This document shows, in pieces, positions 39,521 to 47,053 of a stretch of 51,204 bases of DNA. Within the stretch, counting starts at the first letter, position 1; each line of letters opens with the position of its first letter. A program made the position numbers and the translations under genes. Under the pieces are notes generated by a model. It was not told where the DNA came from and did no database searches. It saw nothing but the letters and a program-made list of their open reading frames with translations. Origin of the DNA: Planctomycetes bacterium UBA2386 (GTDB lineage: Bacteria; Planctomycetota; UBA1135; UBA2386); assembly GCA_002343845.1 (NCBI GenBank), contig DDSQ01000009.1:35842-87045 (forward strand). Direction: 5' to 3'.

Positions 39521-42500
39521 ATGTGTGGCATCATCGCCGTGTCGCGCCGAGCCGGGCGCCGCACCGCTCCGACCGCGCCGACGCTCCTCGCGGCGTTGGC
39601 CGTCGCCGAACGCGCGTTCGGCGCGGGGTTCGATCCGACCAACCTGACGACGGCGGCGGACGCGCTCGAAGGCATCGACCGTGAACTGCGCGGCGTGCCG
39701 GGCCTGTGGATGTTGTTGCGCGAGGTCGATGCCGCCCGAGCGTTGGCGACGCGCACGCAGGCGCTGCACGAACAGCTCGCCGCGTTCGAACGGTCGCTCG
39801 ACGCAACCACCGGCAGCGGTGCGGATCCGACGCTCGAATTGCGCAACCAGGCGATCGTGCGCACAAAGGACGCCCTGTGGTCGATCCGGCGCGACCGCCT
39901 GCGCCATGCCGAGGGCGTGCGTTCGCTCGCCGGCGGCGACGTGCCGCATCTCGCCGCGGCAGCGGCGTTCTCGAGCCTGCAGATCGCGTTCGACGCGCTC
40001 GACCGCTTGGAGGTGCGCGGCCGCGACTCGGCCGGCATGTCGGTGGTGTTGTCCGGCATCGATCCCGAACGCCAGGACCTGCGCCAGCTGCGCGCCGGGC
40101 GCGACGGCGATCCGCTGTTCCAGGACGGCTCGGTGCGCGTCGCCGACGGGCGCATCGTGATCGTCTACAAGCACGCCGCGGAGATCGGCGAACTCGGCGA
40201 CAACACGGCGGCACTGCGCGCCTCGGCGCGCGGCGATCGCCTGCTGCAGGCCGCGCTGCGCGACGCGAACGTCGAGGCGCTCGTGCTCGGCCACACGCGC
40301 TGGGCCAGCGTCGGCATCATCAGCGAACCCAACGCGCACCCGCTCGAGCAGCGCGAGGAACCGGACGCCGGCGGCGCGTTCGTGCTCGGCGTACTGAACG
40401 GCGACGTCGACAACCACCACGCGCTCGTCGCCCAGCACGGCCTGCGGCTCGCGGCGCCGATCACCACCGACGCGAAGGTGATCCCGGTGCTGGTGTCGCG
40501 CGCGATGGGCGACGGGCAGGGGCTCGCGGCGGGCTTCCGCCGCACGGTGGCGACGTTCGACGGTTCGGTTGCGATCGCCGCCGCGAGCACGCGCGAGCCC
40601 GATCGCCTGGCCTTGGCGCTGCGTGGCTCCGGGCAGGCGCTGTACGTCGGCGTCGCCGAGGACACGTTCGTCGTCGCCAGCGAGCCGTACGGCGTGATCG
40701 AAGAGTGCAGCCGCTACCTGCGCATGGACGGCGAGACGCCGGGCAATCCGCAGAACGTCGCGGCGTCGCGCGGCCAGGTCGTCGTGCTCGACCGCACCCG
40801 CGCCGGCGAGATCGCGGGCATCACGCGGCTGGCCTACGACGGCACGCCGCTGCCGGTCGAAGAACGCCACCTGACGCGCGGTGCCGTGACGACGCGCGAC
40901 ATCGACCGCGGCGACTTCCGCCACTTCCTGCAGAAGGAGATCGGCGAAGCGCCGCTCTCCCTGCAGAAGACGCTGCGTGGGCGCATCGTCGAGGATGGCG
41001 GCCGGCTGCGCACCGCCTTGCCGCCCGCGTCGCTGCCGCCGGCCGTGGCGAAGGCGCTCGCCTCGGGCGCCACGCGGGCCATCGTCGTGATCGGCCAGGG
41101 CACCGCCGCAGTCGCCGGCCAGGCGATCGCCGAGGCGATGACCGACGCGCTCGCACGTTCGCCGATCGTCGTGCAGGCGATGCCAGCGACCGAGCTCAGC
41201 GGTTTCCGCCTGCGGCCCGACATGCGCGACACGCTGATCGTCGCGGTGTCGCAGTCGGGGACGACCACCGACACCAACCGCACCGTCGACCTGGTGCGTG
41301 GGCGTGGCGCGTCGGTGCTCGCGATCGTCAATCGCCGCGGCAGCGACCTGACCGACAAGGCCGACGGCGTGCTCTACACCAGCGACGGCCGCGACATCGA
41401 GATGAGCGTCGCGAGCACCAAGGCCTTCTACGCGCAGTGCGCGGCGGGGCAGTTGCTCGCGCTGGCTCTCGCCCGCGCCGCCGGCGTGCACGACGACCGG
41501 CGCGAAGACGAACTGCTGCAGGCGGTGGTCGGTCTGCCGGCCAAGATGCGCGAGGTGCTGGCCCAGGACGAGGCGATCGCCGAGGTCGCGCGCAAGCTCG
41601 CGCCGCAGCGCCGCTACTGGGCGCTCGTCGGCAACGGCAAGAACCGCGTCGCCGCCGCCGAGGTCCGCATCAAGCTCAGCGAGCTCTGCTACAAGTCGAT
41701 CGCCTGCGACGCGACGGAGGACAAGAAGCACATCGATCTGTCGGCGGAGCCGCTGATCCTCGTGTGCGCGGCCGGACTCACCGGATCGACCGCCGACGAC
41801 GTCGCCAAGGAAGTCGCGATCTACCGCGCTCACAAGGCCTGTCCGATCGTGATCGCGACCGCCGGGGAATCCCGCTTCGGCGCCGCCGCGGCGACCATCA
41901 CGGTGCCCGCCGTGCATCCGTCGCTCGCCTACGTGCTCAGCACGATGGCGGGCCACCTGTTCGGCTACCGCACCGCGCTGGCGATCGACCAGCTGGCGCT
42001 GCCGTTGCGGCGCATGCGCGGCGCCATCGAGGCGACGTTCGGTCCCGGTATTTCGACCGACGATGTACTCGGCGCGCTGCAACCGCACCTGCAGCCGCCG
42101 TGGCTCGAGTTCCGCCGCGAACTGCTGCACGGGCGCTACGACGGCACGCTCGAAGCGCGGACCGCGGCCCGGCTCACGTCGTTGTGCAACTACGCGCTCG
42201 GCTACGTGCCGCTCGATGTCTTCGCGGTCGAGTTCGGCGAACCCGGCACGCCGGGCGTCGTCGTCGATCGCCTGACCGAGGAGCTCACCGTCGCGATCGA
42301 TCAACTGACGCGCCCGATCGACGCGATCAAGCACCAGGCGAAGACCGTGACCGTCGGCATCTCGCGTTCCGACGAGGCGGTGCTGACCGTGCCGCTCGTG
42401 CGCGAAACGCTCGCCGCGGGTGCGGTGCGCGAACACCTGACCTACCGCGACCTGAAGGCGCTCGCCGGCTTGGATCCGGCGGTCGTCGAAGTGCTGGGCA

Positions 42501-42958
42501 GCACGCGCTACCGCATCGACGGCGACCTCGAGGGGGGCACCGCGCGCATCCACGTGCTCGACCAGCGCGGCATCGCCGCCACGCTGCGATCGCGCGCCGC
42601 CGCCAATCCCACGCTGCGTGGCACCAAGCACATGGTCGCGACCGAGAAGCACCTGCTCGTCGCCCGCGGGCGCAACGACGACCGCACGGTCGTGATGGTG
42701 CCCGAGGTCGACCAGAACCGCACCGTCGGCATCACGCTGCTGCACGTGCGGTTCCACGAACACCTCGACGTCGCCACGTCGTGCTCGGTGCTCGCCAGCT
42801 ACCGCAACCGCTACGGCGCGCTCGCCGACGCGGTGACCGAGACCGAGCCGTCGTTCGACGAAGGACTGCTGGCGGCGATGCCCGTCGTCGACCTGCTGTG
42901 TGAGCCGATCAGCGCGCTCGCCGATCGCTGGCGGCACGGCACCTTGCAGCGCGGCTGA
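39521..42958 (+). CDS. Giant GlmS-like protein: glutaminase plus double SIS domain with large insertions
   Basis: This 1145-residue protein is nearly twice a normal GlmS (about 610). Cys2 (MCGI) is the N-terminal glutaminase nucleophile. RGRDSAG, near residue 30 in GlmS, is at 166-172, so about 140 residues are inserted. HTRWASVGIISEPNAHP and LNGDVDNH keep the glutamine-site Arg-Trp and Asn-Gly, and TTDAKVI the Asp, but the Thr-His of HTRWATHG are Ser-Val. The first SIS domain has SQSGTT (Ser577-Gln578-Ser579). The second has Lys718, Glu721 and His737 in the spacing of the GlmS isomerase residues Lys485, Glu488 and His504. About 130 more residues precede an AKTVTV loop (Lys941), like the C-terminal AKSVTVE of GlmS, and about 200 follow it. 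It may make or modify an amino sugar. AGGAG lies 11 bases upstream. Confidence 0.88.
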   Translation: MCGIIAVSRRAGRRTAPTAPTLLAALAVAERAFGAGFDPTNLTTAADALEGIDRELRGVPGLWMLLREVDAARALATRTQALHEQLAAFERSLDATTGSGADPTLELRNQAIVRTKDALWSIRRDRLRHAEGVRSLAGGDVPHLAAAAAFSSLQIAFDALDRLEVRGRDSAGMSVVLSGIDPERQDLRQLRAGRDGDPLFQDGSVRVADGRIVIVYKHAAEIGELGDNTAALRASARGDRLLQAALRDANVEALVLGHTRWASVGIISEPNAHPLEQREEPDAGGAFVLGVLNGDVDNHHALVAQHGLRLAAPITTDAKVIPVLVSRAMGDGQGLAAGFRRTVATFDGSVAIAAASTREPDRLALALRGSGQALYVGVAEDTFVVASEPYGVIEECSRYLRMDGETPGNPQNVAASRGQVVVLDRTRAGEIAGITRLAYDGTPLPVEERHLTRGAVTTRDIDRGDFRHFLQKEIGEAPLSLQKTLRGRIVEDGGRLRTALPPASLPPAVAKALASGATRAIVVIGQGTAAVAGQAIAEAMTDALARSPIVVQAMPATELSGFRLRPDMRDTLIVAVSQSGTTTDTNRTVDLVRGRGASVLAIVNRRGSDLTDKADGVLYTSDGRDIEMSVASTKAFYAQCAAGQLLALALARAAGVHDDRREDELLQAVVGLPAKMREVLAQDEAIAEVARKLAPQRRYWALVGNGKNRVAAAEVRIKLSELCYKSIACDATEDKKHIDLSAEPLILVCAAGLTGSTADDVAKEVAIYRAHKACPIVIATAGESRFGAAAATITVPAVHPSLAYVLSTMAGHLFGYRTALAIDQLALPLRRMRGAIEATFGPGISTDDVLGALQPHLQPPWLEFRRELLHGRYDGTLEARTAARLTSLCNYALGYVPLDVFAVEFGEPGTPGVVVDRLTEELTVAIDQLTRPIDAIKHQAKTVTVGISRSDEAVLTVPLVRETLAAGAVREHLTYRDLKALAGLDPAVVEVLGSTRYRIDGDLEGGTARIHVLDQRGIAATLRSRAAANPTLRGTKHMVATEKHLLVARGRNDDRTVVMVPEVDQNRTVGITLLHVRFHEHLDVATSCSVLASYRNRYGALADAVTETEPSFDEGLLAAMPVVDLLCEPISALADRWRHGTLQRG

Positions 42959-43809
42959 TGCCGAGCCTGCGACCGTGCCGCCGCGCCCGCGCGAGCGTCG
43001 TCGGCGCCGCCGGCCTGCTGCTCGCCGCCTGCGCGCTGACCCCGGCACCAGCGCCGGTCCTGGCCTTGCCGGCGCGGGCTGCGTCGACGCCGGGCAGCGC
43101 CCTGGCGAAGCTCTGGGCGAAAGTGCCGCTCTGCGCGCGCGAAGCCGCCGTCGCGGAGCAGTTCGAACTGGGCAACGTGCCGGCGTGGCTCGCCGAGCTC
43201 ACGCCGGTGCAACTGCGCGCAACGATCGGCGACCGCGAACGGGTCGCGACGATCTGGTGCACGCCGGACGTGTTCGGTGTCGGCAACGACGACGATTGGC
43301 TGCGCATGCCGGTGACACCGCAGTTGGCCCAGCAGCTCGCCGACCGGCTCGACTGCGTGCTGCCGACGCGAGTCATCGTCGACGCGATCTGGCAGCAGTC
43401 CGGCGCGCGGGTGACGCCAACGCCGTTCCATCCGCGCGAACACGACATCACGTCGGTCGCGGTGTTCGCGGCGAGCCACGCGGCGATCGACCGCCAGCTC
43501 GAGGGGACGCGCCGCGGCACCCTGGTCGCCGGGCAGAAGAAGGACGTCGTGATCTCGGCGCTGCTGGCCGACTGGCCGGGACGGGTCGTGATCTACGGCT
43601 GGCACCGACCCGACGGCAGAGCGATCCAGCCGCTGTCGAAGGTGCACACCACGCCGCACGTCGACTACAGCCACGGCATCCGCTTCGTTCTGCGCACGAT
43701 GCTCGTCGACGGCCACCGGACGACCGTCGATGCGGTGCTCGCCGATCCCGTGCTGCACGTGCTGCTCAGCGACGAGGGCCCGGTCGCGCCGGCTCGTTAC
43801 CGCACGTAG
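42958..43809 (+). CDS. Lipoprotein of unknown function with VDYSHG motif
   Basis: The ATG overlaps the GlmS-like stop (TGATG), giving 283 residues. The signal peptide ends in a lipobox LLAAC (about residues 21-25). The mature part has IWCTPDVFGVGNDDDWLRMPVTPQLAQQLADRL, VTPTPFHPREHDITS and YGWHRPDGRAIQPLSKVHTTPHVDYSHGIRFVLR, a His/Asp/Tyr-rich pattern I have seen only in unnamed exported proteins. No catalytic family can be assigned. Translational coupling to the GlmS-like protein suggests they work together. The 3' end overlaps the convergent HEAT/vWA gene by 13 bases. Confidence 0.7.
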   Translation: MPSLRPCRRARASVVGAAGLLLAACALTPAPAPVLALPARAASTPGSALAKLWAKVPLCAREAAVAEQFELGNVPAWLAELTPVQLRATIGDRERVATIWCTPDVFGVGNDDDWLRMPVTPQLAQQLADRLDCVLPTRVIVDAIWQQSGARVTPTPFHPREHDITSVAVFAASHAAIDRQLEGTRRGTLVAGQKKDVVISALLADWPGRVVIYGWHRPDGRAIQPLSKVHTTPHVDYSHGIRFVLRTMLVDGHRTTVDAVLADPVLHVLLSDEGPVAPARYRT

Positions 43810-45812
43810 CGGTAGGTGCCGCCGTTCTCGGCCGCGAGGCGCTTCAGCAGGTCGGAATCGATGCCGAGGCCGATGCAGTGGATCACGATCTGGCGCGTCC
43901 GGTTCCAGCGGCGCACTTCCTCGAGGATCTCCTCGGGCACCGTCACCCGGCCCGAGGTCGGGGTGCCATCGGTCAGCAGGTAGATCGTGTCGACCTGCCG
44001 ATCCTCGAACGCCTTCTCCAGCGACTCGAAGATGTTGGTGCCAGCACCCAGCTCGAGGCGGTTCGTGGCCTTCAGCAGCTCGGCCCGGTTCTCCTCGCTC
44101 AGGCGCCGCAGCGCGTCCCAGTGCGGATGCACCTTGGTCTCGTAGGCGATCAGGTTGACGTGGACCGTGTCGGGCAGCGCCGTGACCACGCGCGACAGTT
44201 GCGCCTTCGCCGCATCGAGCCGCGTGAACTTGCGGTCGGTGCCGATCGGTTCGCGCATCGAGCCGCTGCGATCGACGAGGAACGCGATGCGGTTGCTGAC
44301 GATCGGAATGTCGTGGTAGACGACCGTGTTGCCCCCGCTCGAGTTGCCACCGCTGCGCACGGTGTCGGCGTGTGGCAGCGCGAAGCCGGTCTGGTTCTTC
44401 AGCCACCAGCTCTCCCACTCCCGCTTGCTGAAGCAGCGGGTGCCGGTGTGCACGAACAGCGCGTGCTCGAGTTCGGTGGCGAGCCGGCCCTCCTCCTTGC
44501 CGTAGCGCGCGATCAGCAGCGGGATCGACGCGACGTCGCGGCACTTGGCGAGGTAGCGAATGCTCAGCGAACGCATCTCCCACGCCCGGTGCGTCAGCCC
44601 CTGCTGCGCCTGCGTGACGCCGGCGTCGGCGCCGAGTTCGAGCAGCATCGCGAGCCCGTGCATGCGGTTCTCGAATTCGGGCGCCGCCGCCAGTGCGGCG
44701 AGGTCTTGGCGCCACGACGGGTCCTTGGCCAGCAGCGTGTGCAGCCCCGCGGCCAGTTCGAGCGCCTTCTTCCTGCCCGCGCGCAGGTCGGCGCGGATGC
44801 GTTCGACGAGCGGGCGAACGGCCTCGGGCGGCGCCTCCTGCAGCAGCAACTTGGCGGCTTCGCGGCGGCTCGGCTGCGCATCGTCGAGCCCCACGGTGAT
44901 CAGCCACTTCAGCAGCGCCGCGTCTTCGGCGGCGACCGGCGCCGCAGTCCGCAGCGCGCGCCGCACGACGTCGTTCGCGATGCCACCGAAGCGCAGCAGC
45001 ACCGGGTAGTAGTCCGGATCGCGCACGTGCACGAGTCCGCCGATCAGATCGGCCGCGACCGACGCGCGCGGCTCGCCGACGACGCGCTCGAGCACGTCGA
45101 TGGTCAGCGCCTTGGCACGCTCGTGCTTCTCGAGCAGGAGCTGCCGCCAGGCGACCGCGGCGAGTTCGAGTTCGCCTTCGAGCGCGAGCTTGATGCGCGC
45201 CGCGCTGACCGGCGCCACGCCCTGGACGGCCTCCATGCGGCGCAGCAGCTTGAGTCGCGGCGCTGGAGGGCCCTCGGCGACGAGCAGCGGGGCCAGCCCG
45301 CGATGCGCGCGTTCGAGACCGCTGTCGACCAGGGCCGACAGGATCGCGTCGCGTTCGGCCGCGGGCACCTCGGCGTCGGGCAGTGCCACTCGCACGAGCA
45401 GCGCATCGAGCGGGCGATCGCCGAGCCGCACCAGCGCCGCCGCTGCGGCGATCCGCACCGACACCGGCGCCGACGTGCGCTGCAGCACCGCGGTGATGTC
45501 GCCTTGCAGCGACGGCCTGGCGACCGCGGCGATCGCTTCGAGCACGCTGGCCGCGAACGTGGTGTCGCCGGCAGTCTGCAGTTCGGCTTGCAGGAACGCC
45601 GTCATCGCGGGGTCGTCGATCGCGCCGAGCCACACCATCGCCTTCTTGCGTTGGGCTGCCCTCGGCACGTCGCGGGGAATCGCCCGGTAGTCGGCGATCG
45701 CCTGCTGCACACGGTCGACCGAGGCCTCGACGGGTTCGGGCTCCTGGGCGCGAGCGCCACCGAGCAGCGCGCCGGCGGCGAGCAGCGACACGAAGAAGGA
45801 ACGGCAGCGCAC
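43797..45812 (-). CDS. Secreted HEAT-repeat / von Willebrand A protein
   Basis: A GTG start at 45812 gives 671 residues with a signal peptide ending GARAQ (cut before Glu). Residues about 40-470 are HEAT-like repeats (for example AVARPSLQGDITAVLQRT, RAKALTIDVLERVVGEPRASVAADLIGGL, LLKWLITVGLDDAQPSRREAAKLLLQEAPPEAV). A von Willebrand A domain follows with a MIDAS DRSGS (Asp514), then LPDTVHVNLIAYETKVHPHWD, GAGTNIF and IYLLTDGTPTSG. It is a common planctomycete design for exported protein complexes or proteolysis-related scaffolds. Function unknown. It is divergent from the beta-propeller gene at 45917. Confidence 0.85.
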   Translation of the reverse strand: MRCRSFFVSLLAAGALLGGARAQEPEPVEASVDRVQQAIADYRAIPRDVPRAAQRKKAMVWLGAIDDPAMTAFLQAELQTAGDTTFAASVLEAIAAVARPSLQGDITAVLQRTSAPVSVRIAAAAALVRLGDRPLDALLVRVALPDAEVPAAERDAILSALVDSGLERAHRGLAPLLVAEGPPAPRLKLLRRMEAVQGVAPVSAARIKLALEGELELAAVAWRQLLLEKHERAKALTIDVLERVVGEPRASVAADLIGGLVHVRDPDYYPVLLRFGGIANDVVRRALRTAAPVAAEDAALLKWLITVGLDDAQPSRREAAKLLLQEAPPEAVRPLVERIRADLRAGRKKALELAAGLHTLLAKDPSWRQDLAALAAAPEFENRMHGLAMLLELGADAGVTQAQQGLTHRAWEMRSLSIRYLAKCRDVASIPLLIARYGKEEGRLATELEHALFVHTGTRCFSKREWESWWLKNQTGFALPHADTVRSGGNSSGGNTVVYHDIPIVSNRIAFLVDRSGSMREPIGTDRKFTRLDAAKAQLSRVVTALPDTVHVNLIAYETKVHPHWDALRRLSEENRAELLKATNRLELGAGTNIFESLEKAFEDRQVDTIYLLTDGTPTSGRVTVPEEILEEVRRWNRTRQIVIHCIGLGIDSDLLKRLAAENGGTYRYVR

Positions 45813-45916
45813 GGCGAGTCCGGTCGGGGCCGGAACCTTGTAACCGCCGGAGCGCCCGGGCGCAGCCCCGTATCGACGACTGCCCACCCCGCTCGCCGCA
45901 TCGGCGTCGACCCCGT

Positions 45917-46996
45917 ATGAGCGCCCCCATGGCTCCGCTCCGATCGCTCGCGTTGCTGTTCGCCGCCGCCACCGTCCCTGCGCAGGCTCCCGCGACGCCC
46001 GGCTCGCCCGCCGCGGCACCGCCGAGCGAGCGGCTGCTGGTCTGCAACAAGGCCGAGCACTCGCTGTCGATCTTCGATCTCGCCGCGAAGAAGGAACTCG
46101 CGGTCGTGCCGACCGGGCGCGGCCCGCACGAAGTCGCAGTGTCGCCCGACGGTGCCACCGCCGTCGTCACCGACTACGGCGACCAGATGCCGGGGCAGAC
46201 GCTGACGATCGTCGACATCGCCGCCGCCAGCGTGCTGCGCACGATCGATCTCGTCGGCCCCGAGAAGGGGTCCGATGGCCTGACCAGGCAGCGCGCGTTC
46301 CTGCGGCCGCACGGCGTGCAGTTCGTGGCGCCGGATCGCGTCGTGGTGACCAGCGAGTCGACACGCCGCCTGCTGCTCGTCGACCTCGCCGCGGGCGCGG
46401 TGACGCGCACGTGGAGCACGCCGCAGGCGACGATGCACATGGTCGCGGTGAGCGCCGACCTGCGCACGGCCGCGGCGACGAGCATCCGGGAAGGCAACGT
46501 CGTCGCGTTCGCGCTCGACGGCGACGCCACCGCGGCGAAGGCGCCGATCGCGTGCGGCGACGGCAGTGAGGGGCTCGCGATCGATCCGGTGCGCGGGCAC
46601 GTGTGGGTCGGCAATCGCTCTGCGAACACGGTGTCGGTCGTCGACGCGACGGCGGGCAAGGTCGTGAAGACGCTGCCGACCGGCGACTTCCCATTCCGCA
46701 TCGTGTTCGCGCGCGGCGGCGAACTGGCGGTGGTGACGTGCGCCGAGGGCGGCCAGGTGCAGGTGTTCGACGCAGCGAAGGGCGAGATGCTCGGCGAAGT
46801 GTCGATCCACGCGGATGTCAGCGAACAGAGCGCGATGCCGATGGGGATCGCCGTCGATCCGGCGGGCAAGCGCGCGTTCGTCGCGTGCGGGCGCGGCGAG
46901 TTCGTCGCGGTGATCGATCTGGGGAAGATGGCGGTCGTCGATCGGCTCGCGGCGCGGAAGGGCTGCGACGGGATCGCGTTCGGGCGGCGGGAGTGA
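45917..46996 (+). CDS. Secreted YVTN-type beta-propeller protein
   Basis: This 359-residue protein has a signal peptide ending VPAQ (cut before Ala-Pro); an ATG four codons later is also possible. Blades of about 40-45 residues follow, each with a Leu/Val-rich strand and an SPDG- or DPxGK-type turn: ERLLVCNKAEHSLSIFDLAAKKELAVVPTGRGPHEVAVSPDGATAVVTDYG, GHVWVGNRSANTVSVVDATAGKVVKTLPTGDFPFRIV and IAVDPAGKRAFVACGRGEFVAVIDL. This is the YVTN/lactonase-like propeller. Metal-binding lactonase residues were not confirmed. It stands as a single gene between the vWA protein and the convergent surface protein at 47054. Confidence 0.85.
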   Translation: MSAPMAPLRSLALLFAAATVPAQAPATPGSPAAAPPSERLLVCNKAEHSLSIFDLAAKKELAVVPTGRGPHEVAVSPDGATAVVTDYGDQMPGQTLTIVDIAAASVLRTIDLVGPEKGSDGLTRQRAFLRPHGVQFVAPDRVVVTSESTRRLLLVDLAAGAVTRTWSTPQATMHMVAVSADLRTAAATSIREGNVVAFALDGDATAAKAPIACGDGSEGLAIDPVRGHVWVGNRSANTVSVVDATAGKVVKTLPTGDFPFRIVFARGGELAVVTCAEGGQVQVFDAAKGEMLGEVSIHADVSEQSAMPMGIAVDPAGKRAFVACGRGEFVAVIDLGKMAVVDRLAARKGCDGIAFGRRE

Positions 46997-47053
46997 CAGC
47001 GGTGCCCTTCCGAGTACCACTCAGGAGTCAAGCGAAGAGCGTGCGGCGCTTTC

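Noticed and set aside
38279..43048. A 1589-codon open frame on the minus strand
   Set aside because: It lies antisense to the GlmS-like and neighbouring genes. Its product is mostly Arg, His, Asp, Ala and Val with no domain, as expected from the antisense of GC-rich codons.
42811..46170. A 1119-codon minus-strand open frame covering the HEAT/vWA gene
   Set aside because: Different frame from the HEAT/vWA protein; composition is Arg/Ala/Gly-rich with no domain, whereas the other frame has a full MIDAS.
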